A stretch of DNA of 12,178 nt, taken from NCBI GenBank assembly GCA_021443285.1, contig JABUUG010000066.1:1-12178 (forward strand). The letters are read 5' to 3'. Position numbers and translations under genes: made by a program. The notes beneath the pieces are model-generated. The model saw nothing but the letters and a program-made list of their open reading frames with translations. It was not told the DNA's origin and searched no databases. Origin of the DNA: Bacteroidaceae bacterium (GTDB lineage: Bacteria > Bacteroidota > Bacteroidia > Bacteroidales > Bacteroidaceae). Of this stretch, positions 1 to 5,527 are shown in pieces. Positions within the stretch are counted from its first letter, which is position 1, and every line of letters begins with the position of its first letter.

Positions 1-632
1 TCGTTGCCTTCATGGCAGTGTCTGCAAACGCACAGTCCATCTCCGACATTCTCGGCAAGGTGGGACAGGCAATTGGAAAAAACAACACAAGCACAACCAC
101 TACAGGCACGACTTCTGGCAGCAGTACACTCGGAGGCATCACAGACATCATCTCCAGTGCGCTCGGCGTTACAACAACGAGCATTGTCGGCACATGGGAA
201 TATCAGGAGCCAGCTGTACTGTTCACGAGCGACAACCTCCTGGCAAAAGCCGGTGGAAGTGTGATGTCGTCAAGTATCGAGAAGAAGCTCGACACTTATT
301 TCCAGAAAGTGGGAGTAAAGAAGGGTATGCTCACAATGACGTTCGATGAACAGGGCAACTTCACACAGAGCGTAAAGGGAAAGACTATAAAAGGCACTTA
401 CACAGTGGAGAACGGCAACGTTACGCTGAAATACCTAAATACCGCCAAGCAGTTCATTGGCACAACACAACTCAGCGGAAACGACCTTGTAATAGTTGTT
501 GATGCCACAAAGATTCTCTCATTCGCCCAGACCGTAGCTTCAAGTTCGAGCAACTCAACCCTATCGAGCATATCATCACTCACGAAAAATATTAAGGGAA
601 TGAAGGCTGGTCTGAAGCTAAAGAAGCAATAA
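1..632 (+). CDS. DUF4923-family secreted lipocalin-like protein (5' end missing)
   Basis: This open frame runs in from the left edge (first full codon at base 3), so the true start and most of the signal peptide lie outside. The visible start reads VAFMAVSANAQ, which looks like the end of a signal peptide with cleavage after ANA, so the protein is probably exported. The internal ATG at 12 is unlikely to be the start. After cleavage come a helical stretch (SISDILGKVGQAIGK), a Thr/Ser/Gly-rich linker, a second helix, and then a domain beginning VGTWEYQEPAVLF. The alternating pattern that follows (MLTMTFDEQGNFTQ, IKGTYTVENGNVTLKY) is what a small beta-barrel would show. I recognise this as the DUF4923/lipocalin-like family common in Bacteroidales. 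Its function is unknown. It ends at TAA 630-632 and converges on rbfA. Confidence 0.8.
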   Translation, partial: VAFMAVSANAQSISDILGKVGQAIGKNNTSTTTTGTTSGSSTLGGITDIISSALGVTTTSIVGTWEYQEPAVLFTSDNLLAKAGGSVMSSSIEKKLDTYFQKVGVKKGMLTMTFDEQGNFTQSVKGKTIKGTYTVENGNVTLKYLNTAKQFIGTTQLSGNDLVIVVDATKILSFAQTVASSSSNSTLSSISSLTKNIKGMKAGLKLKKQ

Positions 633-671
633 TGAATTGCCCGTAAGAATAATATTCGGCGTTATTAAAAC

Positions 672-705
672 AAAAGGGAGGGTGCTATCCAGTGCCCTCC
701 CTTTT
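672..705. terminator. Bidirectional intrinsic terminator between the DUF4923 gene and rbfA
   Basis: AAAAGGGAGGG (672-682) pairs perfectly with CCCTCCCTTTT (695-705), an 11-bp stem that could extend with G-T pairs, around a loop near TATCCA. The A-tract on one side and T-tract on the other make it readable from both strands. It starts 40 bp after the DUF4923 stop and 4 bp beyond the rbfA stop, exactly between convergent genes. Confidence 0.85.
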
Positions 706-709
706 CATA

Positions 710-1045
710 TCACTTCTTCAACAGCTCGTCAATTTTCTCAAGATAGTCGAGCGAGTCGTCGAGGAAGAAGCGGAGGTCGGGGATTATTCTGACCTGACTC
801 TTTATCCTGTTGCCAAGTTCAAATCGGATTTGGCTTTTTTGTTTGTTTATGCTTTCAAGTATCTCCATTCCTTTTTCCGACGGGAAGACGGAGATATGTG
901 CAGTGCAGATACTGAGGTCGGGACTTATTTTGACGTGTGTAACGCTTAGCATGACACCGCGCATCTGGCGTGTCTGCTGTTGAAATATGACAGAAAGTTC
1001 CTTCTGTAAGAGGCGTGCTATTCTGTTTTGTCTTGTTTCTTGCAT
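710..1045 (-). CDS. rbfA: Ribosome-binding factor A
   Basis: RbfA is a small cytoplasmic KH-fold protein that binds the 30S precursor near the 16S rRNA 5' helix and helps late maturation of the small subunit; loss usually gives cold sensitivity. The 111-residue length is normal. Family features visible here are the N-terminal helix (RQNRIARLLQKELSVIFQQ), the strand with VMLSVTHVKISPDLSICTAHISVF, a central helix (KGMEILESINKQKSQIRFELGNRI) and the C-terminal IIPDLRFFLDDSLDYLEKIDELL, which matches the usual PELRFxxDDSxxxxxxIxxLL end. The start is ATG 1043-1045 and the stop TGA 710-712. It lies 41 bp downstream of the ABC transporter gene on the same strand, so read-through from that gene is possible. 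I saw no separate promoter in the gap. It is terminated by the hairpin at 672-705. Confidence 0.95.
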   Translation of the reverse strand: MQETRQNRIARLLQKELSVIFQQQTRQMRGVMLSVTHVKISPDLSICTAHISVFPSEKGMEILESINKQKSQIRFELGNRIKSQVRIIPDLRFFLDDSLDYLEKIDELLKK

Positions 1046-1086
1046 AGTGATTCAGTTAATGTAAAAAAGGTATATAAAGTGGTAGG

Positions 1087-4074
1087 CTACTCTTTCCTGA
1101 GCATTCTGCCGGGAAAGTCGCTGTATAGGAGCAGTGCGAGGAGGAGCGACATGAATGCGATGACGGTAAGGTTAAAGGCGAGGGTGTCGATATGCCAATC
1201 ACCGACGACTTTCTCACAACTGTAAAACGGTGCACGACCGTTGTTTGAGGGTGGTGTGAGATAGACTGTACCGGCAAGAGGCACGAGACAGTCGTCCTCC
1301 TGCCTTACGAGTTTCTCGGCTCCTGTGTTCACGAGCACGGATTCCAGATGTTTGTTGGTGTGGTTTTCCTGCAATTTGACGAGGTAGCGTGGGTCATCGG
1401 AATGCTCATCTATAATCTTCTGCTTCTCTGCATCTATTAAGGCTGTGTAGGTATAACTCTGCCGGTAAAGTTGCTTGTCGACTCGCTTTATCCACTCTTT
1501 GTATCTTGCCATGATGAGGGTGTCTGCCTTGCCAGCCTGAAGTTTGTCGATGTCCTTGAACTGCTCTATGTCCCATCGCTGCATGAGCTTTCGCGTCTCG
1601 TTCTGTATGAGGGGGAGGTTGGAGAGATAGTTTGTCTCGTTACGTTTCGGCATAGTAGTGCCGAACACAGCGGCTTTATTCTTTTGTCTCAACGCGTATT
1701 CGACCTCCTTTGCCTTTAAGTCGAGTTCTCGAAGAAATCCCAAGCGTGTTATCTGCAGCTCGTACTGCCCGGCCTGGTCTGCGAAGAAGTTACGGGTGTA
1801 GTCGTTCTTCGTAAAAACGGTAACAGCCAATGCCTCGAAGGACCATCGTGAGGGTATAATTTCTCCAATGAGGGGGACGTTGCGCGTCTTGCTGTGTTGG
1901 TTGAGATCGTCGAAATCGACGACAAGTCCACAAAGGAGGATTTGGGGAATAAGGAGAATGGGTATGGTGATGTAGATGGCGACGACGGAACTGAGTGTCT
2001 GCGACAGGAGCAGTCCCATAAGACTGGCGAGGAAGGCTGTGCAGAACATGATGAGCCACCACTGTAGCCAAAGGTCGGAGAGCTGGAGCAGATGGTTGCC
2101 GACGAGTATGAACAGTCCGGTCTGTATGAGGGCTATGATAGAGGCAAACACGAGCTTAGATGAGATATAGGCGGCATGGCTGAGTTGTAGGAACTTCTCG
2201 CGCCTGAGCAGTGCGCGGTCTTTTATGATCTCTTCTGCACAGACGCTCATACCCATGAATATGGCCACGATGATTGCCATAAAGAAATATGACAGGAGGT
2301 TTTTGTTGTCGAATACGGTGTATCCGTTGTCTCCGGAAAATCGTGTGAGCATTCCGACGACGAGGGCAAGCAACGGTGCTTCAAGCAGGGCGATGAGCAG
2401 GAACTGCCTGTCGGTAAGTTTAGCCTTGACGTTTCTCTTGAGGTAGATGGCAAATTGCTTGAGGGCATTTGGTTTCTTCTGCTGTGTAGGCGGCAGATTT
2501 TCGCGTTCCACCTCTTTTTCTCCACTCTCCTCTCGCTTCGCCACATAGCGATTGTGCCACTCTTCGGGAGAGAGTTTCCGCTCCGCGGTGGGGCGACCGC
2601 CGCTATCAAGAGTATGTTCATCTATTATATTGAACATAATCTCGGGATTGATGTTTCCGCACGTCTTGCAGAAGGAATATCCAGCATCGGCATAGTTGGC
2701 TGCTTCCTTGAAATAGGTCGGTGCATTGAGTGGGTTTCCGTCGTAAATAGGATAACCACCCAAATCGAGTATCCAGAGACGGTCGAACAGCTTGAATATG
2801 TCAGAAGAAGGCTGGTGTATATTTACTAAAACAAGTTTTCCGAGGAATGTCTGCTCTTTCAGTAGGTGTATCACGTTCTCAGAGTCAGCAGACGACAGTC
2901 CGCTGGTGGGCTCGTCAAGAAAGAGTATGGCAGGCTCTCTTATGAGTTCCAGGGCGATGTTCAGACGTTTGCGTTGTCCTCCGCTAATGGTCTTGTTGAG
3001 CGGAGAACCCACTTTCAGGTGCTTTATCGCGGAAAGCCCAAGGTCGGAGAGAGTCTTTTCAACACGTTCCTGAAGCGCACTCTCAGAAAGGTCGTCAAAA
3101 CAGAAGCGCGCGGTATAGTAGAGGTTTTCATATACCGTCAGCTCCGCTATAAGCAGGTCATCCTGAGGCACAAAACCTATGTAGGGTTTCATGGTCTCGA
3201 TATTGTCGTAAAGCTCCAGTCCGTTTATGGTAAGCGAACCGCTGGTGGGCTTGAGTGTGCCGTTCAGTATGCTCTGCAGTGTGGATTTGCCCGTTCCGCT
3301 GCCTCCCATTATTGCGACGAATTCTCCCGACTGCAGGTCGAAACTGAAGTCGTGAAGTCCGTTGTTGCTATTAGGGAATCGGAAATTCAGATGGCGGGCG
3401 CAAAAACGGATACGTTCCACAGTCTGCTCTGCCTCAAACAGTCGCTCTGCGAACTCATGGAATATTGGCTGTCCATTCTTGCGGGAAATAACGCCGTTGC
3501 GCGGCCAGTTCTGGAAAAGTCCGGGCTGCATCACAGTCTCGTTCATTCGCAGACTGTCGCTTCCATCGTATGCCACCAGCGTGCTATTAAACTTCTTTAT
3601 CCGAAGGACACGCAACCGTCCCTCATCAGCCTGTTTGTCCCCCAGTTCGCTTATCGCGACATTGTCTGTTGTAGTCCCTTCTATGAAGGCATAGAAGTCG
3701 GCTATAAGACTTTCCTCTATATTGAACTTCTCAGCAGCTATGGCAAAAAGTTTCTTTGCCTCATCTTGCAACACTCCATCCTGAGCAGCAAACTCCATCA
3801 GACGAAGCACAAGCAGTGTACGATCCATATCGGTTATCTGCGCCGTCAACTGCTGGGACACAGACCCGATTACGTCGGTCGGGTCGGGTTCCTGTATAGA
3901 ATAAACGTCCAACAGGCTGTCATACAAGCCAATGTACTCCTGATACTGCCGTATGCCGAAATATCTTTTCAGGTAATATCTCACAGTCTCCCTTGCACTT
4001 TCCGGCTCAAGATTGCAGGTGTGTCTTATGAGGGCAAAGAGGTTTGTAAGCGAGGCTAAAACTAAGTCATTCAT
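1087..4074 (-). CDS. ABCG-like ABC transporter, fused ATPase and permease with TerB-like N-terminus
   Basis: This 995-residue half-transporter has its ATPase before its membrane domain, as in ABCG/ABC-2 proteins. Residues 1-135 are helical and acidic and resemble a TerB-like domain (RTLLVLRLMEFAAQDGVL, then EAKKLFAIAAEKF). Residues 150-215 are strand-rich, possibly a degenerate FHA-like segment. The ATPase (225-440) has Walker A GGSGTGKST 257-265, Q-loop Q304, signature ISGGQ 363-367, Walker B ILFLDEP 383-389 and switch H420. C469 and C472 form a CxxC. Membrane helices fall near 556-577, 594-612, 640-660, 668-692, 694-718 and 963-985. A loop of about 240 residues before the last helix, predicted extracytoplasmic, holds C929 and C953, a possible disulfide. 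The substrate is unknown. I chose ATG 4072-4074: the frame is open to 4206, but that extra stretch is Arg/Trp/Cys-rich, unlike the family, and holds a promoter-like element. The stop is TAG. Confidence 0.9.
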   Translation of the reverse strand: MNDLVLASLTNLFALIRHTCNLEPESARETVRYYLKRYFGIRQYQEYIGLYDSLLDVYSIQEPDPTDVIGSVSQQLTAQITDMDRTLLVLRLMEFAAQDGVLQDEAKKLFAIAAEKFNIEESLIADFYAFIEGTTTDNVAISELGDKQADEGRLRVLRIKKFNSTLVAYDGSDSLRMNETVMQPGLFQNWPRNGVISRKNGQPIFHEFAERLFEAEQTVERIRFCARHLNFRFPNSNNGLHDFSFDLQSGEFVAIMGGSGTGKSTLQSILNGTLKPTSGSLTINGLELYDNIETMKPYIGFVPQDDLLIAELTVYENLYYTARFCFDDLSESALQERVEKTLSDLGLSAIKHLKVGSPLNKTISGGQRKRLNIALELIREPAILFLDEPTSGLSSADSENVIHLLKEQTFLGKLVLVNIHQPSSDIFKLFDRLWILDLGGYPIYDGNPLNAPTYFKEAANYADAGYSFCKTCGNINPEIMFNIIDEHTLDSGGRPTAERKLSPEEWHNRYVAKREESGEKEVERENLPPTQQKKPNALKQFAIYLKRNVKAKLTDRQFLLIALLEAPLLALVVGMLTRFSGDNGYTVFDNKNLLSYFFMAIIVAIFMGMSVCAEEIIKDRALLRREKFLQLSHAAYISSKLVFASIIALIQTGLFILVGNHLLQLSDLWLQWWLIMFCTAFLASLMGLLLSQTLSSVVAIYITIPILLIPQILLCGLVVDFDDLNQHSKTRNVPLIGEIIPSRWSFEALAVTVFTKNDYTRNFFADQAGQYELQITRLGFLRELDLKAKEVEYALRQKNKAAVFGTTMPKRNETNYLSNLPLIQNETRKLMQRWDIEQFKDIDKLQAGKADTLIMARYKEWIKRVDKQLYRQSYTYTALIDAEKQKIIDEHSDDPRYLVKLQENHTNKHLESVLVNTGAEKLVRQEDDCLVPLAGTVYLTPPSNNGRAPFYSCEKVVGDWHIDTLAFNLTVIAFMSLLLALLLYSDFPGRMLRKE
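1644..1677 (+). repeat. 34-nt hairpin repeat, copy A, inside the ABC transporter gene
   Basis: This stretch matches 4738-4771 at 33 of 34 positions; the only difference is C1671 against T4765. It contains a perfect hairpin: TTCGGCA (1646-1652), loop TAGTAG, TGCCGAA (1659-1665). On the minus strand it is in frame and encodes K800-K810 of the transporter (KAAVFGTTMPK), in the large loop before the last membrane helix. Confidence 0.85.
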
Positions 4075-4107
4075 GGTATTCAGGGAAAAGGAAACCATCC
4101 ATAGCCA

Positions 4108-4121
4108 TGCGCGAACGCGCA
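4108..4121. promoter_or_regulatory. GC-rich palindrome in the ABC transporter leader
   Basis: TGCGCG (4108-4113) and CGCGCA (4116-4121) form a perfect inverted repeat with a 2-bp spacer, between the -7-like element and the ATG of the transporter gene. Position and symmetry would suit an operator, but a 6-bp GC-rich dyad can occur by chance. I cannot name a regulator. Confidence 0.25.
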
Positions 4122-4145
4122 CGGAGCGGTGGTAGTATTGTCTTG

Positions 4146-4153
4146 CAAATGTA
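4146..4153 (-). promoter_or_regulatory. Candidate Bacteroidetes -7 element for the ABC transporter gene
   Basis: Read on the minus strand this is TACATTTG, a full match to the Bacteroidetes -7 consensus TAnnTTTG, 72 bp upstream of the chosen ATG. No clear TTG/TTTG -33 element is found at the expected 19-21 bp spacing, so this is a candidate only. Confidence 0.35.
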
Positions 4154-4257
4154 CACAAACTGCAAGTATATCGCCGCCACGCCCGCTTTTCACGGAACAA
4201 AAACAAGCATTTTATTGATTTTTATTCCTCAATACACTCATATTCAACACAAAACAC

Positions 4258-4265
4258 TATATTTG
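4258..4265 (+). promoter_or_regulatory. Candidate Bacteroidetes -7 element for queD-queE
   Basis: TATATTTG is a full match to TAnnTTTG on the plus strand, in the divergent region, 124 bp before the queD ATG. A -33 TTTG is not evident. If real, transcription would begin near 4272 and the leader RNA would contain the inverted repeat at 4290-4361. Confidence 0.4.
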
Positions 4266-4289
4266 CGGCAATAATTATGAAGATGACAC

Positions 4290-4361
4290 ATTTATGATTT
4301 GTTGATTTATGATTTTGCGATTGCGGCAGACTGACAAATCAACAAATCATACATCATAAAT
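4290..4361. repeat. AT-rich inverted repeat in the queD leader
   Basis: Fifteen bases, 4294-4308 (ATGATTTGTTGATTT), are perfectly complementary to 4336-4350, with a 27-nt loop. A second pairing, 4290-4298 with 4353-4361 (9 bp), lies outside it. The left arm is built from a loose tandem 8-mer of the form NNTGATTT and the right arm from its complement. It may act as a leader structure for queD or be a short dispersed element. The rest of the 4075-4389 gap holds only the promoter candidates and the palindrome listed separately. Confidence 0.8.
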
Positions 4362-4389
4362 GAAAAAATGAAATAACCCACCTAAAACC

Positions 4390-4725
4390 ATGTACTACGT
4401 CTCGAAGCGTATGGAGATAGCCGGCGCACACCAGCTGAAACTATCCTACGAAAGCAAATGCAGCAGAATACACGGACACAACTGGATAATAACCGCCTAC
4501 TGCAAGTCGGCGGAACTAAACGAGGACGGCATGGTGTGCGATTTCTCGCATATCAAGTCGGCCATACACGACTATCTTGACCACAGTTTTCTGAACGAGA
4601 AACTGCCGTTCAACCCGACAGCCGAGAACATCGCCCGATGGATTGTTGACCAGATTCCCACCTGCTACAAGGCAACGGTGGAGGAGAGCGAGGGCAATAC
4701 CGCCACTTACGTGAAGGATGAATGA
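4390..4725 (+). CDS. queD: 6-carboxytetrahydropterin synthase QueD
   Basis: QueD converts 7,8-dihydroneopterin triphosphate to 6-carboxy-5,6,7,8-tetrahydropterin, the second step of 7-deazaguanine (queuosine) synthesis in the cytoplasm. The protein has 111 residues, typical of the short bacterial form. The zinc ligands are H14 (in GAHQL), H28 and H30 (in RIHGHNW), and the catalytic cysteine is C24, giving the CxxxHGH signature. Other family marks are the VCDF motif at 49-52, the LDHSFLNE motif with D64 and H65, the PTAENIA motif at 76-82, and the VEES acid residues near 97-100. The start is ATG 4390. queE follows 75 bp downstream on the same strand and acts on the product, so the two are probably co-transcribed. 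queC is not in the window. Confidence 0.95.
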   Translation: MYYVSKRMEIAGAHQLKLSYESKCSRIHGHNWIITAYCKSAELNEDGMVCDFSHIKSAIHDYLDHSFLNEKLPFNPTAENIARWIVDQIPTCYKATVEESEGNTATYVKDE

Positions 4726-4737
4726 GGACTGACATTA

Positions 4738-4771
4738 GTTTCGGCATAGTAGTGCCGAACACAGTGGCTTT
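4738..4771 (+). repeat. 34-nt hairpin repeat, copy B, between queD and queE
   Basis: This is the second copy of the element at 1644-1677 (33/34 identical, same orientation on the plus strand). The hairpin is TTCGGCA (4740-4746), loop TAGTAG, TGCCGAA (4753-4759), followed by CACAGTGGC and a run of five T. It starts 13 bp after the queD stop and ends 29 bp before queE. It could weakly terminate or protect the queD message. The T-run is not directly at the stem, so it is not a classic terminator. Confidence 0.85.
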
Positions 4772-4800
4772 TTATTTGAAGGCAATAACAAAAGGGCTCG

Positions 4801-5388
4801 ATGTATAAGATAAACGAGATATTCCACTCCCTTCAGGGTGAGGGCTACCACACAGGCAGTTCAGCTGTCTTCGTGCGCTTTTCGGGCTGCAACCTAAAAT
4901 GTCCGTTCTGCGACACGGAGCATGAAGAGGGGGAACTGCTCACGGCAAAGGAAATAGCGGAAGAAATTAACCGCTACCCTGCCCCACTGGTTGTGCTTAC
5001 AGGTGGAGAACCGTCGCTGTTCATAGATGAAGACTTCGTGAACCTGCTGAAGAAGAAAACGCACAAGACCATCGCCATTGAGACTAACGGCACACGCAGA
5101 TTGCCCCAAAACATTGACTGGATAACACTTTCACCAAAAGACCAGTTCCAAGAATCGACACATCTGCCGATTGTTCTTGACCATTGCGATGAGTTGAAGG
5201 TAATCTTCCCATGCCCGAACCTTTCTGCCTATGACGGCATACGCGCCTCCCACCGCTTTCTCCAACCATGCGATGTGAACGACGCCCAGCGCAACAGGCA
5301 GATAATACAGGAGGCAATAAGACACTGCATGGAAAACCCACGTTGGAGGCTTTCCATGCAGATGCACAAAATACTTGGCGTGAAATAA
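4801..5388 (+). CDS. queE: 7-carboxy-7-deazaguanine synthase QueE
   Basis: QueE is a radical-SAM enzyme that rearranges 6-carboxytetrahydropterin, the QueD product, into 7-carboxy-7-deazaguanine, using a 4Fe-4S cluster and Mg2+. The 195-residue length is normal for the family. The cluster cysteines are C30, C34 and C37 (GCNLKCPFCD, the CxxxCxxC motif). Other marks are the LQGEG motif at 11-15, the SAM-binding GGEP at 68-71, ETNGT at 94-98, SPK at 111-113, QPCD at 156-159, and the C-terminal end with LSMQMHKILGV at 184-194. The start is ATG 4801. The upstream gap contains only repeat copy B. The stop TAA 5386-5388 directly abuts a large inverted repeat shared with convergent clpC. Confidence 0.95.
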   Translation: MYKINEIFHSLQGEGYHTGSSAVFVRFSGCNLKCPFCDTEHEEGELLTAKEIAEEINRYPAPLVVLTGGEPSLFIDEDFVNLLKKKTHKTIAIETNGTRRLPQNIDWITLSPKDQFQESTHLPIVLDHCDELKVIFPCPNLSAYDGIRASHRFLQPCDVNDAQRNRQIIQEAIRHCMENPRWRLSMQMHKILGVK

Positions 5389-5527
5389 ATAGTGAATAGT
5401 GAATAACGAAAAGTGAATAGTTCGCTGCCGCGGATTTTTCGGAGCTGACGCTTCGAATGCAGGGGCTGTTCACATTCAAACATCGCGGCAGCAAACTATT
5501 CACTATTCATTATTCGTTATTCACTAT
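5389..5527. repeat. Large inverted repeat between convergent queE and clpC
   Basis: The arms are 44 nt each: 5389-5432 and 5484-5527 match as inverted repeats at 39 of 44 positions, with a 51-nt loop. The outer part of each arm is a tandem of the 7-mer AGTGAAT (or ATTCACT); the inner part is the more GC-rich GCTGCCGCG. The loop carries its own hairpin at 5438-5457. The left arm starts at the base after the queE stop, and the right arm overlaps the last 18 bases of clpC. It is well placed to stop transcription from both sides, although it has no long T-tract. Confidence 0.85.
5438..5457. repeat. Hairpin with TGAC tetraloop inside the queE/clpC repeat
   Basis: TTCGGAGC (5438-5445) pairs with GCTTCGAA (5450-5457), 8 bp with one G-T, around the loop TGAC. 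It lies within the loop of the larger inverted repeat. The tip GC-TGAC-GC is the same as in the hairpin at 10232-10251. Confidence 0.6.

Noticed and set aside
12..14. ATG at 12 as the start of the DUF4923 gene
   Set aside because: The frame stays open to the window edge and the residues before and after this ATG look like the end of a signal peptide, so the true start is upstream of the window.
2866..4059. A 397-codon plus-strand open frame opposite the ABC transporter
   Set aside because: It lies antisense to the ATPase domain, whose motifs are all intact, and its translation shows no recognisable domain. It is a shadow of the real gene.
4075..4206. A 44-residue N-terminal extension of the ABC transporter from an ATG at 4206
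   Set aside because: The stretch is rich in Arg, Trp, Tyr and Cys, unlike the rest of the protein, and contains the promoter-like TACATTTG and the GC-rich dyad. The start at 4074 gives a natural N-terminus.
4266..4389. A preQ1 riboswitch in front of queD
   Set aside because: I found none of the conserved preQ1-I aptamer core (a short G-rich stem-loop followed by an A-rich tail), and the structure present is a simple tandem-unit inverted repeat.
5084..5503. Minus-strand open frames over the end of queE and the inverted repeat
   Set aside because: They are antisense to conserved QueE sequence and their translated ends are just the repeat units (such as YSLFVIHYSLF).
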